The notes under the pieces were generated by a model that was not told where the DNA came from, made no database searches, and was given only the letters and a program-made list of their open reading frames with translations. A stretch of DNA of 14,973 bases from DATFLS01 sp964413425 (lineage in GTDB: Bacteria; Fidelibacterota; JAANXI01), in assembly GCA_964413425.1 (NCBI GenBank), contig CAYPST010000101.1:1-14973 (forward strand). The letters run 5' to 3'. The translations under genes and the position numbers were made by a program. Shown here one piece after another: positions 1 through 7,499 of this stretch. Position 1 is the first letter of the stretch; every line of letters begins with the position of its first letter.

Positions 1-36
1 GCTTTCCCTAAGGGATCTTTGGGATACTTAGGGAAA
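1..36. repeat. Truncated end of a structured dispersed element (copy 1)
   Basis: Bases 1-32 are the exact reverse complement of 5839-5870, so this is an inverted copy of the left end of the 92-base element near 5.9 kb. The rest of the copy presumably lies before the window. Within it, 3-12 (TTTCCCTAAG) pairs perfectly with 27-36 (CTTAGGGAAA), a 10-bp stem with a 14-base loop. The stem in the 5.9 kb copy is only 6 bp. No protein is associated with it. The identity and folding are read directly; that it is a mobile or REP-like element is inference. Confidence 0.75.
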
Positions 37-150
37 ACCCCGACTGAGAAAATGTTTGTTTTCACCGAATAGGTGCGGAACGTCCCGACGCCGTTTTCGG
101 GGAGGTGAACACGTATGCCGAAGGCATTCTTCGAACATTTTCTTTGTCGA

Positions 151-189
151 TTGAGCGATGTATGGAAATAAATCGCTCAATTTGGGTAA
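151..189. repeat. 39-base hairpin repeat (copy 1 of 2)
   Basis: This segment matches 13047-13085 at 38 of 39 positions in the same orientation. It is an inverted repeat: TTGAGCGATGTAT, then GGAA, then ATAAATCGCTCAA, giving a 13-bp stem with one mismatch, capped by a GNRA-type GGAA loop and followed by TTTGGGTAA. The TTGAGCGAT part is shared with the right end of the element at 5838-5929, so these repeats look related. Function is unknown. Confidence 0.8.
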
Positions 190-547
190 AGCGAAAGTTC
201 TTCACTATCCTCTCCGGGCCTGACTCAGATTCATCAATGTGAATAAGCTGGTAAGATTCATGGTTCTTCCTCAAAGCATGGATTCTCAGCACCAGACATC
301 ATTCAATCTTTCTGCGAATTTTTTCCGGCATAACTGTTGATAAAACCGGTCTTCCGGAAACTATTTTCTTCTCCTGATTTCCTCACATGCTTGACAATCA
401 GTGTAAATCCGTATGGCGTGAGCATCAATTCGGAGATGGAACCTTTTTGGATTCTCTCATAATCGCATATTGCATTTTACGTCCGGTTCGAATATCCTTT
501 ACACAACTAGAAACTATTCGACTAATGTCAACACAGGGAATGAAGTC

Positions 548-1459
548 ATGGCGATATCGAGAGTACAACTGGTAGAGGACGGGCCGGAGCTATCCCGGCT
601 GGCGTATGGGTTCTGGCGGCTTGCTGAATGGGAGATGAGCACTCCTGATTTGTTAAAACGCATAAAATTGTGTCTGGAACAGGGAATTACCACCTTCGAC
701 CATGCGGATATCTACGGTAGTTATACCTGCGAATCCATCTTCGGCAAGGCACTCAAAGAAGAGCCCTCGCTCCGCGACCAGATGGAACTGGTGACCAAAT
801 GCGGGATCGGGTTAACTTCTCCCAACCGACCGGAAAACAAAGTAAAACACTACGATACCAGTAAGCAGCACATCCTCACCTCTGTAAACAATTCATTACG
901 GAACTTACAGACCGACTATATAGACGTGCTCTTGATTCACAGGCCCGATCCCCTGATGAATGCTGATGAGGTGGCGGAGGCTTTTTACTCGCTGCAAAAG
1001 GATGGCAAGGTGCTGCACTTTGGCGTGTCGAACTTCGCCGCGCATCAATGCACGTTGCTCCAATCCCGACTGGATTTCCAGCTGGTGACGAACCAGGTTG
1101 AGCTCTCCGTCATGAATTTTGATGTCCTGCATGACGGAACCATAGACTACTGTCAGAAAATGCGGATGACTCCAATGGCCTGGTCGCCATTTGCCGGGGG
1201 CAGCCTGTTTACCTCGGATTCGGAGCAGGCAAATCGCCTCCGGGAAACCCTGCAGACCGTGGGGGAAGAAAAGGGCGGAAAATCTACAGATCAGGTAGCG
1301 CTTGCCTGGATACTCACCCATCCTGCCAACATCGTTCCTATCATTGGCACCGGGAGGGAAGATCGTTTGTTGAGTGCGCTGGATGCGGTCTCTATCGGAC
1401 TCGACAGGCAGGAGTGGTTCAGGATCTGGAGTGCATCCACGGGCACGGACATTCCCTGA
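548..1459 (+). CDS. ydhF: Aldo/keto reductase, YdhF type
   Basis: This is a 303-residue NADPH-dependent oxidoreductase of the aldo/keto reductase superfamily, expected to reduce aldehydes or ketones in the cytoplasm. It resembles E. coli YdhF along its length, as recalled: GPELSRLAYGFWRL near the start, then DHADIYG, LLIHRPDPLMNADEVAEAF, GKVLHFGVSNF, a TNQVELS strand, PMAWSPFAGG and PIIGTG. The catalytic tetrad is visible as Asp51, Tyr56, Lys84 and His131. The ATG at 548 was preferred over an in-frame start at 470 because the family begins just before this conserved segment and AGGGA lies about 8 bases upstream. The extra 26 residues look like noncoding DNA. No signal peptide is seen. The true substrate is unknown. 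It is separated by 260 bases from the next gene and is probably its own transcript. Confidence 0.93.
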   Translation: MAISRVQLVEDGPELSRLAYGFWRLAEWEMSTPDLLKRIKLCLEQGITTFDHADIYGSYTCESIFGKALKEEPSLRDQMELVTKCGIGLTSPNRPENKVKHYDTSKQHILTSVNNSLRNLQTDYIDVLLIHRPDPLMNADEVAEAFYSLQKDGKVLHFGVSNFAAHQCTLLQSRLDFQLVTNQVELSVMNFDVLHDGTIDYCQKMRMTPMAWSPFAGGSLFTSDSEQANRLRETLQTVGEEKGGKSTDQVALAWILTHPANIVPIIGTGREDRLLSALDAVSIGLDRQEWFRIWSASTGTDIP

Positions 1460-1719
1460 AATACCTCACGGGAGAAGGCTGGGAGATCCGATACAGAGGC
1501 AGGACAACATGCCGTGGAATTCCGCGCTCTCCGATCTGGGAACTACATTTCGCAAGCCCGCTCTGAATGACAGTTTTTGTCCACGCCCGAGATTTCCATG
1601 GGAAAATATACTGGCGTTCACCAATAGATACTATTATTTTATACCACTTGATTCTCTTCTGCAGATAGAAATCAGGATTTCATGCAGCACGCCGGTGCGG
1701 CAGTGCAAAGGAGCCCAAC

Positions 1720-2001
1720 ATGGCTATTAAAGCAAAGCGAGTGTCACTCTCTCCTCCCTCAAGGAAAACGTACTCTACTTATCAGATCAATACCAAAGAT
1801 ATTCATAAAGATGACACCTTACTGGTCCGCGTCGATGAGGAAGACACTCCGGGCCGCGATCTCTTCGCCTACGAATTCAGAGGTATTGATGTGATGAACA
1901 GAGATCGTATTCACTTCCGTGCGAAACACACCTACAAAGGCTGGGAAATCATCTGGGTTGAGGTGCGGCCTTTACGCAGTATCGATAAATCCAAAGAGTA
2001 A
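1720..2001 (+). CDS. Conserved-looking small protein of unknown function, 93 aa
   Basis: A short gene with a strong ribosome binding site (AAAGGAG at 1707-1713, six bases before ATG). The predicted protein has a basic, Ser/Thr-rich N-terminus and then alternating hydrophobic and charged stretches (LLVRVDEED, LFAYEFRGIDV, WEIIWVEVRPL) suggesting a small beta-rich fold. It has no signal peptide, membrane segment or cysteine. I do not recognise the family. The surrounding bases (1460-1719 and 2002-2325) are noncoding, so it is probably expressed alone. The call rests on the ribosome binding site, the isolated open frame and its protein-like composition. Confidence 0.65.
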   Translation: MAIKAKRVSLSPPSRKTYSTYQINTKDIHKDDTLLVRVDEEDTPGRDLFAYEFRGIDVMNRDRIHFRAKHTYKGWEIIWVEVRPLRSIDKSKE

Positions 2002-2325
2002 AGATCGCCCGATTCGATTGATCGTTTTTTCCGGACAGGCCGATAATTTCCTCCACGAAGACTGTCCTGCCGAATGATGTGGGAAGGGATCTGCTCAAAG
2101 AGCATTATAAAGTGTGGCATCATAACGAAAAAGGAATGTGAACAAGGAGCAGTCCTCGCGGATGGATTTTCTCCAGCCGCCAGTTTACCGTGGTGTATCT
2201 ATTCCGATATACAGAGTGAATTTCTTTTTGCGCATTCTGCAGAGAAATGTATATTTACTGTGTTCGCAATTTGATGTAAGCATTCGAGTCAGTATCGACA
2301 CAGCCGGTGACGAAAGGGACAATGC
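2002..2325. other. Intergenic region between the 93-aa gene and the DUF6807 gene
   Basis: No gene is supported. Overlapping short frames lack ribosome binding sites and protein-like composition. The only signal seen is a possible promoter at 2228-2255, listed separately. The run of six T after 2020 has only a 4-bp stem before it, too weak to call a terminator. Confidence 0.5.
2228..2255 (+). promoter_or_regulatory. Possible sigma70-type promoter for the DUF6807 gene
   Basis: TTGCGC (2228-2233) and TATATT (2250-2255) are spaced by 16 bases, about 70 bases before the start codon. The -10 is close to consensus and the -35 is moderate. Chance occurrence is possible. Confidence 0.3.
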
Positions 2326-3309
2326 GTGCCAGATCGTTTTATCATGGTATTGGTATCTCTGTTAATTGCTTTTGGGCTGTTATTCCCAGTGATTCACGCG
2401 CAGACAGTCATGCCGGTGAAAGCTGCCCGGAACGAAGGCGGCATACTAATAACACAGGGTGATCAGAAGGTCCTCTTCTATCAAATCGAACCGAAATCCG
2501 TCAAAGGTCGATACACTTGCGCAAATTACATTCACCCGGTATACGGCATGGACGGGAGTGTGCTGACCGAGGAATTTCCGGAGGATCATCTCCATCATCG
2601 GGGGATATTCTGGGCGTGGCATCAGATTCTCATCGGGGAGAAACAGGTTGCCGATCAGTGGGCCCTTGAAGACTTCCGATGGGAGGTCCGAAATACCGAA
2701 CTGCTCAACAATAACAATGGGATGGCAGGTCTTCGGGTACAGGTGTACTGGAAGTCACCCGCCTGGCGGGATTCCCTGGGGAACCCGAAACCGTTTGTTG
2801 AGGAACAGACCACCGTGCTGGTTCATCCGGCCGCCGGCCGGCATCGGCTAATCGATGTTACTATTTCCCTCCGGGCATTCGAGGGGGATGTTCGGATAGG
2901 AGGTGCGGAGAACGAAAAGGAGTATGGCGGATTCTCAGCCAGAATCCGCCTGCCGGAGGATATGCGTTTCATTGGAACAGACGGGGTTGTGACACCCATA
3001 ACGACGCCGGTAGAAGCCGGACCCTGGCTCAATTTCACCGGGAGTTTAGGGACTGCTTCCCAGCCGGCCGGCATCTGTATCCTGACCCACCCGACGCTGC
3101 CGAATTACCCGTCGCCCTGGATACTGCGCGCCAGCAACAGCATGCAAAACGCGGTCTTTCCGGGCCGGGAGCCAGTGGCACTGCCCATGAGCGAACCCCT
3201 GGTCTTGCGGTATCGAATGGTCATCCACGACGGAACCCTGACCTCAGAAGACCTGGATGATCTTCAGAAACAGTTTGCACAGGAGTCTCCCCGGAAGGCC
3301 AATCAATGA
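2326..3309 (+). CDS. Secreted DUF6807 family protein (PmoA-like)
   Basis: This 327-residue protein belongs to the family usually annotated as DUF6807 or 'methane oxygenase PmoA'. The family is not a real methane monooxygenase subunit. Its members are found beside sugar-catabolism genes and their activity is not established. The family pattern is seen in GRYTCANYIHPVYGMDG (61-77), PEDHLHHRGIFWAWHQ (85-100, with His88, His90 and His91 as possible metal or substrate ligands) and the GGFSARIRLPEDM strand. Residues 7-25 form a Sec signal peptide ending IHA before QT, so it should be periplasmic. The GTG at 2326 was chosen because AAAGGGA lies just upstream. The ATG at 2344 is the alternative. It is followed 75 bases later by an SMP-30-like lipoprotein gene, a common partner type. 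Confidence 0.85.
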   Translation: MPDRFIMVLVSLLIAFGLLFPVIHAQTVMPVKAARNEGGILITQGDQKVLFYQIEPKSVKGRYTCANYIHPVYGMDGSVLTEEFPEDHLHHRGIFWAWHQILIGEKQVADQWALEDFRWEVRNTELLNNNNGMAGLRVQVYWKSPAWRDSLGNPKPFVEEQTTVLVHPAAGRHRLIDVTISLRAFEGDVRIGGAENEKEYGGFSARIRLPEDMRFIGTDGVVTPITTPVEAGPWLNFTGSLGTASQPAGICILTHPTLPNYPSPWILRASNSMQNAVFPGREPVALPMSEPLVLRYRMVIHDGTLTSEDLDDLQKQFAQESPRKANQ

Positions 3310-3384
3310 TGTCATAGTTTGTGTATTGACAATAAACAAATCTGACAGGAATCCGGAATCAGATGAGTCAAGAAAGGAGAGAAT

Positions 3385-4290
3385 ATGTATAAACAGTTCA
3401 CGATAACCACCGTGCTTTTTTTATTGCTCCTCGGGTGTGGAAAAGGAGAGAATGCCCGGGAAGGCTCCCGGGGCGATGAGCTGGTTGCCGCAGGTGCCGA
3501 GGTGCAGCAGCTGGCGGATGGCTTTCAATTCACAGAAGGTCCGGCGCCGGACACCCGGGGGAATGTCTACTTCACCGATATTCCCAATAACCGGATTCAT
3601 ATCTGGACGCTGGAGGACGAACTCACAACATTTCGGGAAAATTCCGGCGGCGCCAACGGACTGTATTTCGACAGTCAGGGCAACCTGATTGCTTGTGAAG
3701 GAGGCAACCGCAGGCTGGTCTCCATATCGCCCCAGGGAGAAGTCACTGTCCTGGCGGATTCGTATCAGGGCAATCGGTTCAACAGTCCCAATGACCTCTG
3801 GGTTGATTCCGAAGATGGTATTTACTTTACCGATCCCCGCTATGGCAACCGGGAGAACATGGAAATGGGCGAACACGTCTATTATCTGTCGCCGGACCGG
3901 GACAGGTTACTCCGCGTTATTGATGATATGGAACGGCCCAACGGACTTATCGGCACCCCTGACGGGAAAACGTTATACGTGGCGGATCACGGAGCGGATG
4001 AAACTTTCCGATTTGCCATAAACGAAGACGGCACCCTCTCCGACAAAACCTTATTTGTGTCCCAGGGGTCCGATGGTATGACCATGGATAATCGGGGGAA
4101 TGTGTACATTACAGCCGGCGCGGTTGAAGTCTATGACACGGAGGGCGAGCATATCACCTCGATTTCGCTCCCGGAATCACCGGCCAATCTCTGCTTCGGC
4201 GGCGAGGAATCCGATGAACTTTACATCACCGCAAGAACCTCGTTATATGTGGTTCCCATGCAGGTGAGGGGTATCCAGATGAGGAAATAG
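3385..4290 (+). CDS. SMP-30/gluconolactonase-like lipoprotein
   Basis: A 301-residue six-bladed beta-propeller of the SMP-30/gluconolactonase/LRE family, whose members hydrolyse sugar lactones using a bound divalent metal. The repeated blade signature is visible: TEGPAPDTRGNVYFTD, NGLYFDSQGNLIACEGGNRR, FNSPNDLWVDSEDGIYFTDP, PNGLIGTPDGKTLYVAD and SDGMTMDNRGNVYITA. Likely metal ligands are Glu51, Asn136 or Asn186, and Asp230. The N-terminus is a lipoprotein signal with lipobox LLGC18. Residue 19 is Gly rather than Asp, so outer-membrane sorting is expected. The ribosome binding site AAAGGAG is just before ATG. It follows the DUF6807 gene by 75 bases with no obvious terminator, so the two are probably co-transcribed. 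The exact lactone substrate cannot be told. Confidence 0.92.
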   Translation: MYKQFTITTVLFLLLLGCGKGENAREGSRGDELVAAGAEVQQLADGFQFTEGPAPDTRGNVYFTDIPNNRIHIWTLEDELTTFRENSGGANGLYFDSQGNLIACEGGNRRLVSISPQGEVTVLADSYQGNRFNSPNDLWVDSEDGIYFTDPRYGNRENMEMGEHVYYLSPDRDRLLRVIDDMERPNGLIGTPDGKTLYVADHGADETFRFAINEDGTLSDKTLFVSQGSDGMTMDNRGNVYITAGAVEVYDTEGEHITSISLPESPANLCFGGEESDELYITARTSLYVVPMQVRGIQMRK

Positions 4291-4317
4291 GCAATATGAA
4301 TTGTCGAATGTCCTGAA

Positions 4318-4347
4318 TTGACGGACAGCTCGTTCATATCCTATAAC
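4318..4347 (+). promoter_or_regulatory. Sigma70-type promoter for sdaA
   Basis: TTGACG (4318-4323), an 18-base spacer and TATAAC (4342-4347) match the consensus at five of six positions in each box. Transcription would start near 4354, too close to the GTG at 4362 but well placed for the ATG at 4386. This helps choose the sdaA start and suggests sdaA has its own promoter rather than depending on read-through. Confidence 0.55.
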
Positions 4348-4385
4348 GGGGTCTGATTTTTGTGATTGTATTGGATATACACTCT

Positions 4386-5753
4386 ATGATAAACCCCATT
4401 AAAACATCGGTATTTGATCTCTTTAAAATCGGGCCCGGTCCGTCGAGTTCGCATACCATCGGGCCCATGAAGGCAGGGTATGATTTTCTCATGCGGCTGC
4501 AGGCACTGCCCACCGATGTACTGGATCGGGGCACCCGCATTCGCGCCACGTTGTATGGGTCTCTCAGCGCCACCGGGAAAGGGCACGGCACGGATCGAGC
4601 CATCGCTGCCGGGCTGCTCGGGTGGACACCTGAATCCTGTGATCCGGATGAGTTCACCAATCTGTTCCGGCAGAAAGGAGACACCTATCGGGTGCCCATC
4701 GACCAGAATAGAATTCAGTTCGGCCAATCGGATATCGTTTTCGGGCCGGTATCCCATACTTTCCCATACAGTAATACCTTCATTCTTGATCTCATGGATG
4801 GGAAACAATCTCTGTTCGCAGTGGAATATTATTCGGTCGGCGGCGGATTCATCCAATGGAAAGGGTGGGAAGAGCCTGCCATTGAACTTCCGCCCTATCC
4901 GTACCAGAATATGGAGGAGCTGAAAGCGCTGGTCAGAGAAAAAAACGTGTCACTGATCCATCTGTTAATGGCAAATGAGAAGTCCATTTCGGGCTTGCGC
5001 GAGGACGAAATCACCCAGAAACTGGACGATATTATCCACACCATGTTTCATGCGGTACAGCGCGGGACAGACACGGAAGGGGTGCTGCCGGGGACGATTG
5101 AACTGCAGAGAAAAGCCTTTCGAGTGTATACCCGGGCAAAACAGCAGAAGAAGACCAACGATCGGTTTCTCATTTCCCTCAACGCCTATTGCCTGGCCGC
5201 TTCCGAAGAAAACGCCGCCGGACATATCGTGGTGACGGCGCCGACATCCGGCGCATCCGGCGTGATTCCCGGTGTCATGTATTTGTTAAACAGACATTAT
5301 CATAAAAGTGTGCCGGTACTTCGAGAAGGATTGATGGTGGCGGCAGCCGTAGGATTCCTGGTGAAAAAGAACGCCAGCATTTCCGGGGCGGAAATTGGAT
5401 GCATGGGAGAAGTCGGCACGGCCTCTGCCATGGCTGCTGCCTTAATTTCGTATGTGAACGGCGGGGATATTCGCTGCATCGAAGTTGCCGCGGAAATCGC
5501 CCTTGAACATCATCTGGGTATGACCTGTGACCCGGTGGGCGGCTACGTGCAGATTCCCTGCATCGAGCGGAATGCGGTGGGGGGAGTGAAGGCGTATAAT
5601 TCCTATCTGCTCGCCTCCAGCGGCATTTCCGCCAGCCAGAAAATTTCCCTGGATCGGGTCATCAGTGTCATGCGGGAAACCGGCCGCGATATGTCCAAAA
5701 AGTATAAAGAGACTTCGCAGGCGGGCCTTGCCCTGAGCCTGACAGAATGCTAA
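4386..5753 (+). CDS. sdaA: L-serine dehydratase, iron-sulfur dependent, single chain
   Basis: Converts L-serine to pyruvate and ammonia with a [4Fe-4S] cluster in the cytoplasm. The 455-residue length equals the single-chain E. coli type. The N-terminal beta domain starts with FDLFKIGPGPSSSHTIGPMKAG (10-31). The C-terminal alpha domain carries TAPTSGASGVIPGV (284-297) and the cluster cysteines Cys339 (GAEIGCMGEVG), Cys381 (GMTCDPVGG) and Cys392 (IPCIERNA). The last residue is Cys455. In the Legionella enzyme a C-terminal cysteine enters the active site and ligates the cluster as an intrinsic inhibitor, so the same 'tail' control may apply here. ATG 4386 is preferred over the in-frame GTG at 4362 because the promoter lies at 4318-4347 and the family starts close to FDLFK. 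The ribosome binding site is weak for either start. Confidence 0.96.
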   Translation: MINPIKTSVFDLFKIGPGPSSSHTIGPMKAGYDFLMRLQALPTDVLDRGTRIRATLYGSLSATGKGHGTDRAIAAGLLGWTPESCDPDEFTNLFRQKGDTYRVPIDQNRIQFGQSDIVFGPVSHTFPYSNTFILDLMDGKQSLFAVEYYSVGGGFIQWKGWEEPAIELPPYPYQNMEELKALVREKNVSLIHLLMANEKSISGLREDEITQKLDDIIHTMFHAVQRGTDTEGVLPGTIELQRKAFRVYTRAKQQKKTNDRFLISLNAYCLAASEENAAGHIVVTAPTSGASGVIPGVMYLLNRHYHKSVPVLREGLMVAAAVGFLVKKNASISGAEIGCMGEVGTASAMAAALISYVNGGDIRCIEVAAEIALEHHLGMTCDPVGGYVQIPCIERNAVGGVKAYNSYLLASSGISASQKISLDRVISVMRETGRDMSKKYKETSQAGLALSLTEC

Positions 5754-5837
5754 TTACCTTCATGGGAATCAACCGGGACTATCCGGACAAGGGGTGGGGG
5801 CTGGAATGGAGTGTAATTAATTGATACCCGGGGTTAT

Positions 5838-5929
5838 ACCTAAGTATCCCAAAGATCCCTTAGGGAAAGCGATACTTCGCTGTCCCAGAGAGGGACCCCA
5901 GTGGGGCACTCGTATCGCTCAACTTAGGT
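5838..5929. repeat. 92-base structured element with terminal inverted repeats
   Basis: It begins ACCTAAGT (5838-5845) and ends ACTTAGGT (5922-5929), a perfect 8-base terminal inverted repeat. Inside, AGCGATAC (5868-5875) pairs with GTATCGCT (5912-5919), and GTCCC/GGGAC and CCCC/GGGG hairpins fill the centre. The left end can also fold alone through CCTAAG and CTTAGG. Bases 5839-5870 recur inverted at 1-32, and the right end (CCTAAGTTGAGCGAT when reversed) recurs at 13042-13056. It encodes no protein. A small non-autonomous (MITE or REP-like) element is the likely nature, but a structured RNA leader for the next gene is not excluded. Confidence 0.7.
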
Positions 5930-5988
5930 GATAATAAAGATACTTGAAAGGCATGGAACTCTTACCAGCCAGAAGGAGGATTGAGCCA

Positions 5989-7218
5989 ATGGATCATGAA
6001 ATAACCGCACATTCGATATTCAACGAACCCGGGAGAATACCCCGACGGAAATTTCTGCACTATGCCGGTGCGGTGGCCTCCCTGACCCTGCTGGATGCTT
6101 CGCTGGTCTGGGGTACTGCGGCCAATTCCCAGGTGAATCTGGGAATGATTGGCTGCGGGGGCCGCGGCACCTGGATTGCCGGATTGTTCCTGGAGCATGG
6201 TGGATATGTCATCACGGCGGCGGCCGATTATTTTGCGGACCGGGTCAATAACCTGGGAGAACAGAATCAGGTGCCCGAGGAACATCGGTTTACCGGGCTG
6301 TCGGGATATAAAAGATTGCTGGAAAACAACGTGGATGCGGTGGCTATCATCAGCCCCCCGTATTTCCACCCGGAGCAGGCGGCGGATGCGGGGGCAGCCG
6401 GCAAGCATGTTTTTCTGGCGAAACCGGTGGCAGTGGATGTGCCGGGATGCCTCTCCATTCAGGAAAACGGGAAGGCAGCATCCGAGAACAATCGCTGCTT
6501 TTTAGTCGATTTTCAGACCCGGGCGAATGAATACTATATCGAAGCCGTGAAACGGGTGCATCAGGGGGCACTGGGTAAAATTATCAACGGAGATGCCGGG
6601 TATCAAACCGGTCGGCTGGGTGCCAAAGCGGATCCGGGCACTCCGGAAGCCCGGCTCCGGAACTGGGTGTTCGATAAGGTGCTGTCCGGGGATATTATCA
6701 CAGAGCAAAACATCCATGCCATCGATGTGGCCTGCTGGATTCTGAATGCCGATCCGGTCAAAGCATATGGCACCGGCGGAAGAAAGGTGCGAACCGACGT
6801 GGGGGATTGCTGGGATCACTTTAACGTGGTCTTTGAATTTCCCAACGCAACTCCGGTGAGTTTCAATTCAAAACAGGCCGGACACGGGTACGACGACATC
6901 ATGTGCCGGGTATACGGAGCGGAAGGCACCATCGATACTCACTATGGCGGGCGAGTTATGGTGCGCGGAAATCGTCCATACCGAGGCGGGGAGACCTCCC
7001 GGATATATCAGGAAGGAGCAGTGAACAATATCCGGACGTTTCATGCCAATATCACAGAAGGCGATTTTTCGAATCCCACCGTGGCGCCCAGTGTGCAAAG
7101 TAATCTGACCACCATCCTGGGGAGGACAGCGGCTTATAACGGGGACGAGGTCACCTGGAAGCAGATGATGGAGACCGGCGAGCGGTTGACCGCGGACCTG
7201 GAGGGATTAAAGTCTTAG
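5989..7218 (+). CDS. Tat-exported Gfo/Idh/MocA family oxidoreductase
   Basis: A 409-residue NAD(P)-dependent oxidoreductase of the Gfo/Idh/MocA family, which acts on sugars, cyclitols and sugar derivatives. The N-terminus holds a twin-arginine signal, PRRKFLHYAG (18-27), followed by a hydrophobic stretch, so it is expected to fold with its cofactor and be exported. Next comes the Rossmann motif LGMIGCGGRG (51-60). The usual EKP motif reads AKPVA, keeping the conserved lysine. The C-terminal domain has the catalytic-histidine segment DIITEQNIHAIDVACWIL. ATG 5989 was chosen because AAGGAGG (5973-5979) sits nine bases upstream; a TTG at 5944 in the same frame lacks this. The structured element at 5838-5929 lies just upstream. 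The next 1.2 kb has no convincing gene, so it is probably transcribed alone. The substrate is unknown. Confidence 0.94.
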   Translation: MDHEITAHSIFNEPGRIPRRKFLHYAGAVASLTLLDASLVWGTAANSQVNLGMIGCGGRGTWIAGLFLEHGGYVITAAADYFADRVNNLGEQNQVPEEHRFTGLSGYKRLLENNVDAVAIISPPYFHPEQAADAGAAGKHVFLAKPVAVDVPGCLSIQENGKAASENNRCFLVDFQTRANEYYIEAVKRVHQGALGKIINGDAGYQTGRLGAKADPGTPEARLRNWVFDKVLSGDIITEQNIHAIDVACWILNADPVKAYGTGGRKVRTDVGDCWDHFNVVFEFPNATPVSFNSKQAGHGYDDIMCRVYGAEGTIDTHYGGRVMVRGNRPYRGGETSRIYQEGAVNNIRTFHANITEGDFSNPTVAPSVQSNLTTILGRTAAYNGDEVTWKQMMETGERLTADLEGLKS

Positions 7219-7295
7219 ATGTGAGGAGGGCGTTGACCGGAGCCGCACGTTCGAAGGCCCGGAGGCAGTTTCCGCTTTGGCTCTGGATTCATACG

Positions 7296-7499
7296 ATGTC
7301 ATCCCGAGGGGTTCTGTCTTGTAGACCCCGAGGGATCTCTCCCATGGCTCCTGCAGTGTGATTCCGCTCCCGTGGATAGGAGACGGGGAAAGACCGGATA
7401 CCGCACGAATATCTCATCTTCACGGGGAGTGACGCGTTTGGGCCTCTATATCCCCGGTAAAGATCCCTCACCCTGAACGGCAGGGGTTCGGGATGACAT
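7296..7499. repeat. 204-base element with nested inverted repeats
   Basis: The ends are a perfect 12-base inverted repeat, ATGTCATCCCGA at 7296-7307 and TCGGGATGACAT at 7488-7499. A second perfect pair lies inside: GAGGGATCT at 7330-7338 and AGATCCCTC at 7461-7469. The right end recurs, reversed and at 20 of 21 positions, at 11443-11463. GTCATCCCGA...GAGGGATCT resembles a widespread class of intergenic repeats in environmental bacterial genomes, from memory only. No gene is inside. It is likely a non-autonomous or REP-like element. Confidence 0.7.

Larger units (their letters stand above)
1..547. other. Intergenic region upstream of the aldo/keto reductase
   Basis: No convincing gene is present. 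Both repeat copies described separately (1-36 and 151-189) sit in its first 200 bases. A short - strand reading frame at 62-292 starts at GTG without a ribosome binding site and runs through the hairpin repeat, so it is not called. TTGACA occurs at about 390 but has no good -10 partner. TTTCCGG and CCGGAAA form a 7-bp inverted repeat around 320-360 with a long loop and no clear role. Confidence 0.6.

Noticed and set aside
62..292. 76-codon frame on the - strand
   Set aside because: GTG start without a ribosome binding site, and it reads through the hairpin repeat at 151-189.
470..547. Longer N-terminus for the aldo/keto reductase
   Set aside because: The family starts near the ATG at 548. 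The extra residues look random and no ribosome binding site precedes 470.
3335..3363. TTGACA upstream of the SMP-30-like gene as a promoter
   Set aside because: No acceptable -10 box at 16-18 bases. Co-transcription with the DUF6807 gene is simpler.
4362..4385. GTG start for sdaA
   Set aside because: It lies about eight bases after the predicted transcription start and lacks a ribosome binding site. The ATG at 4386 gives the usual family length.
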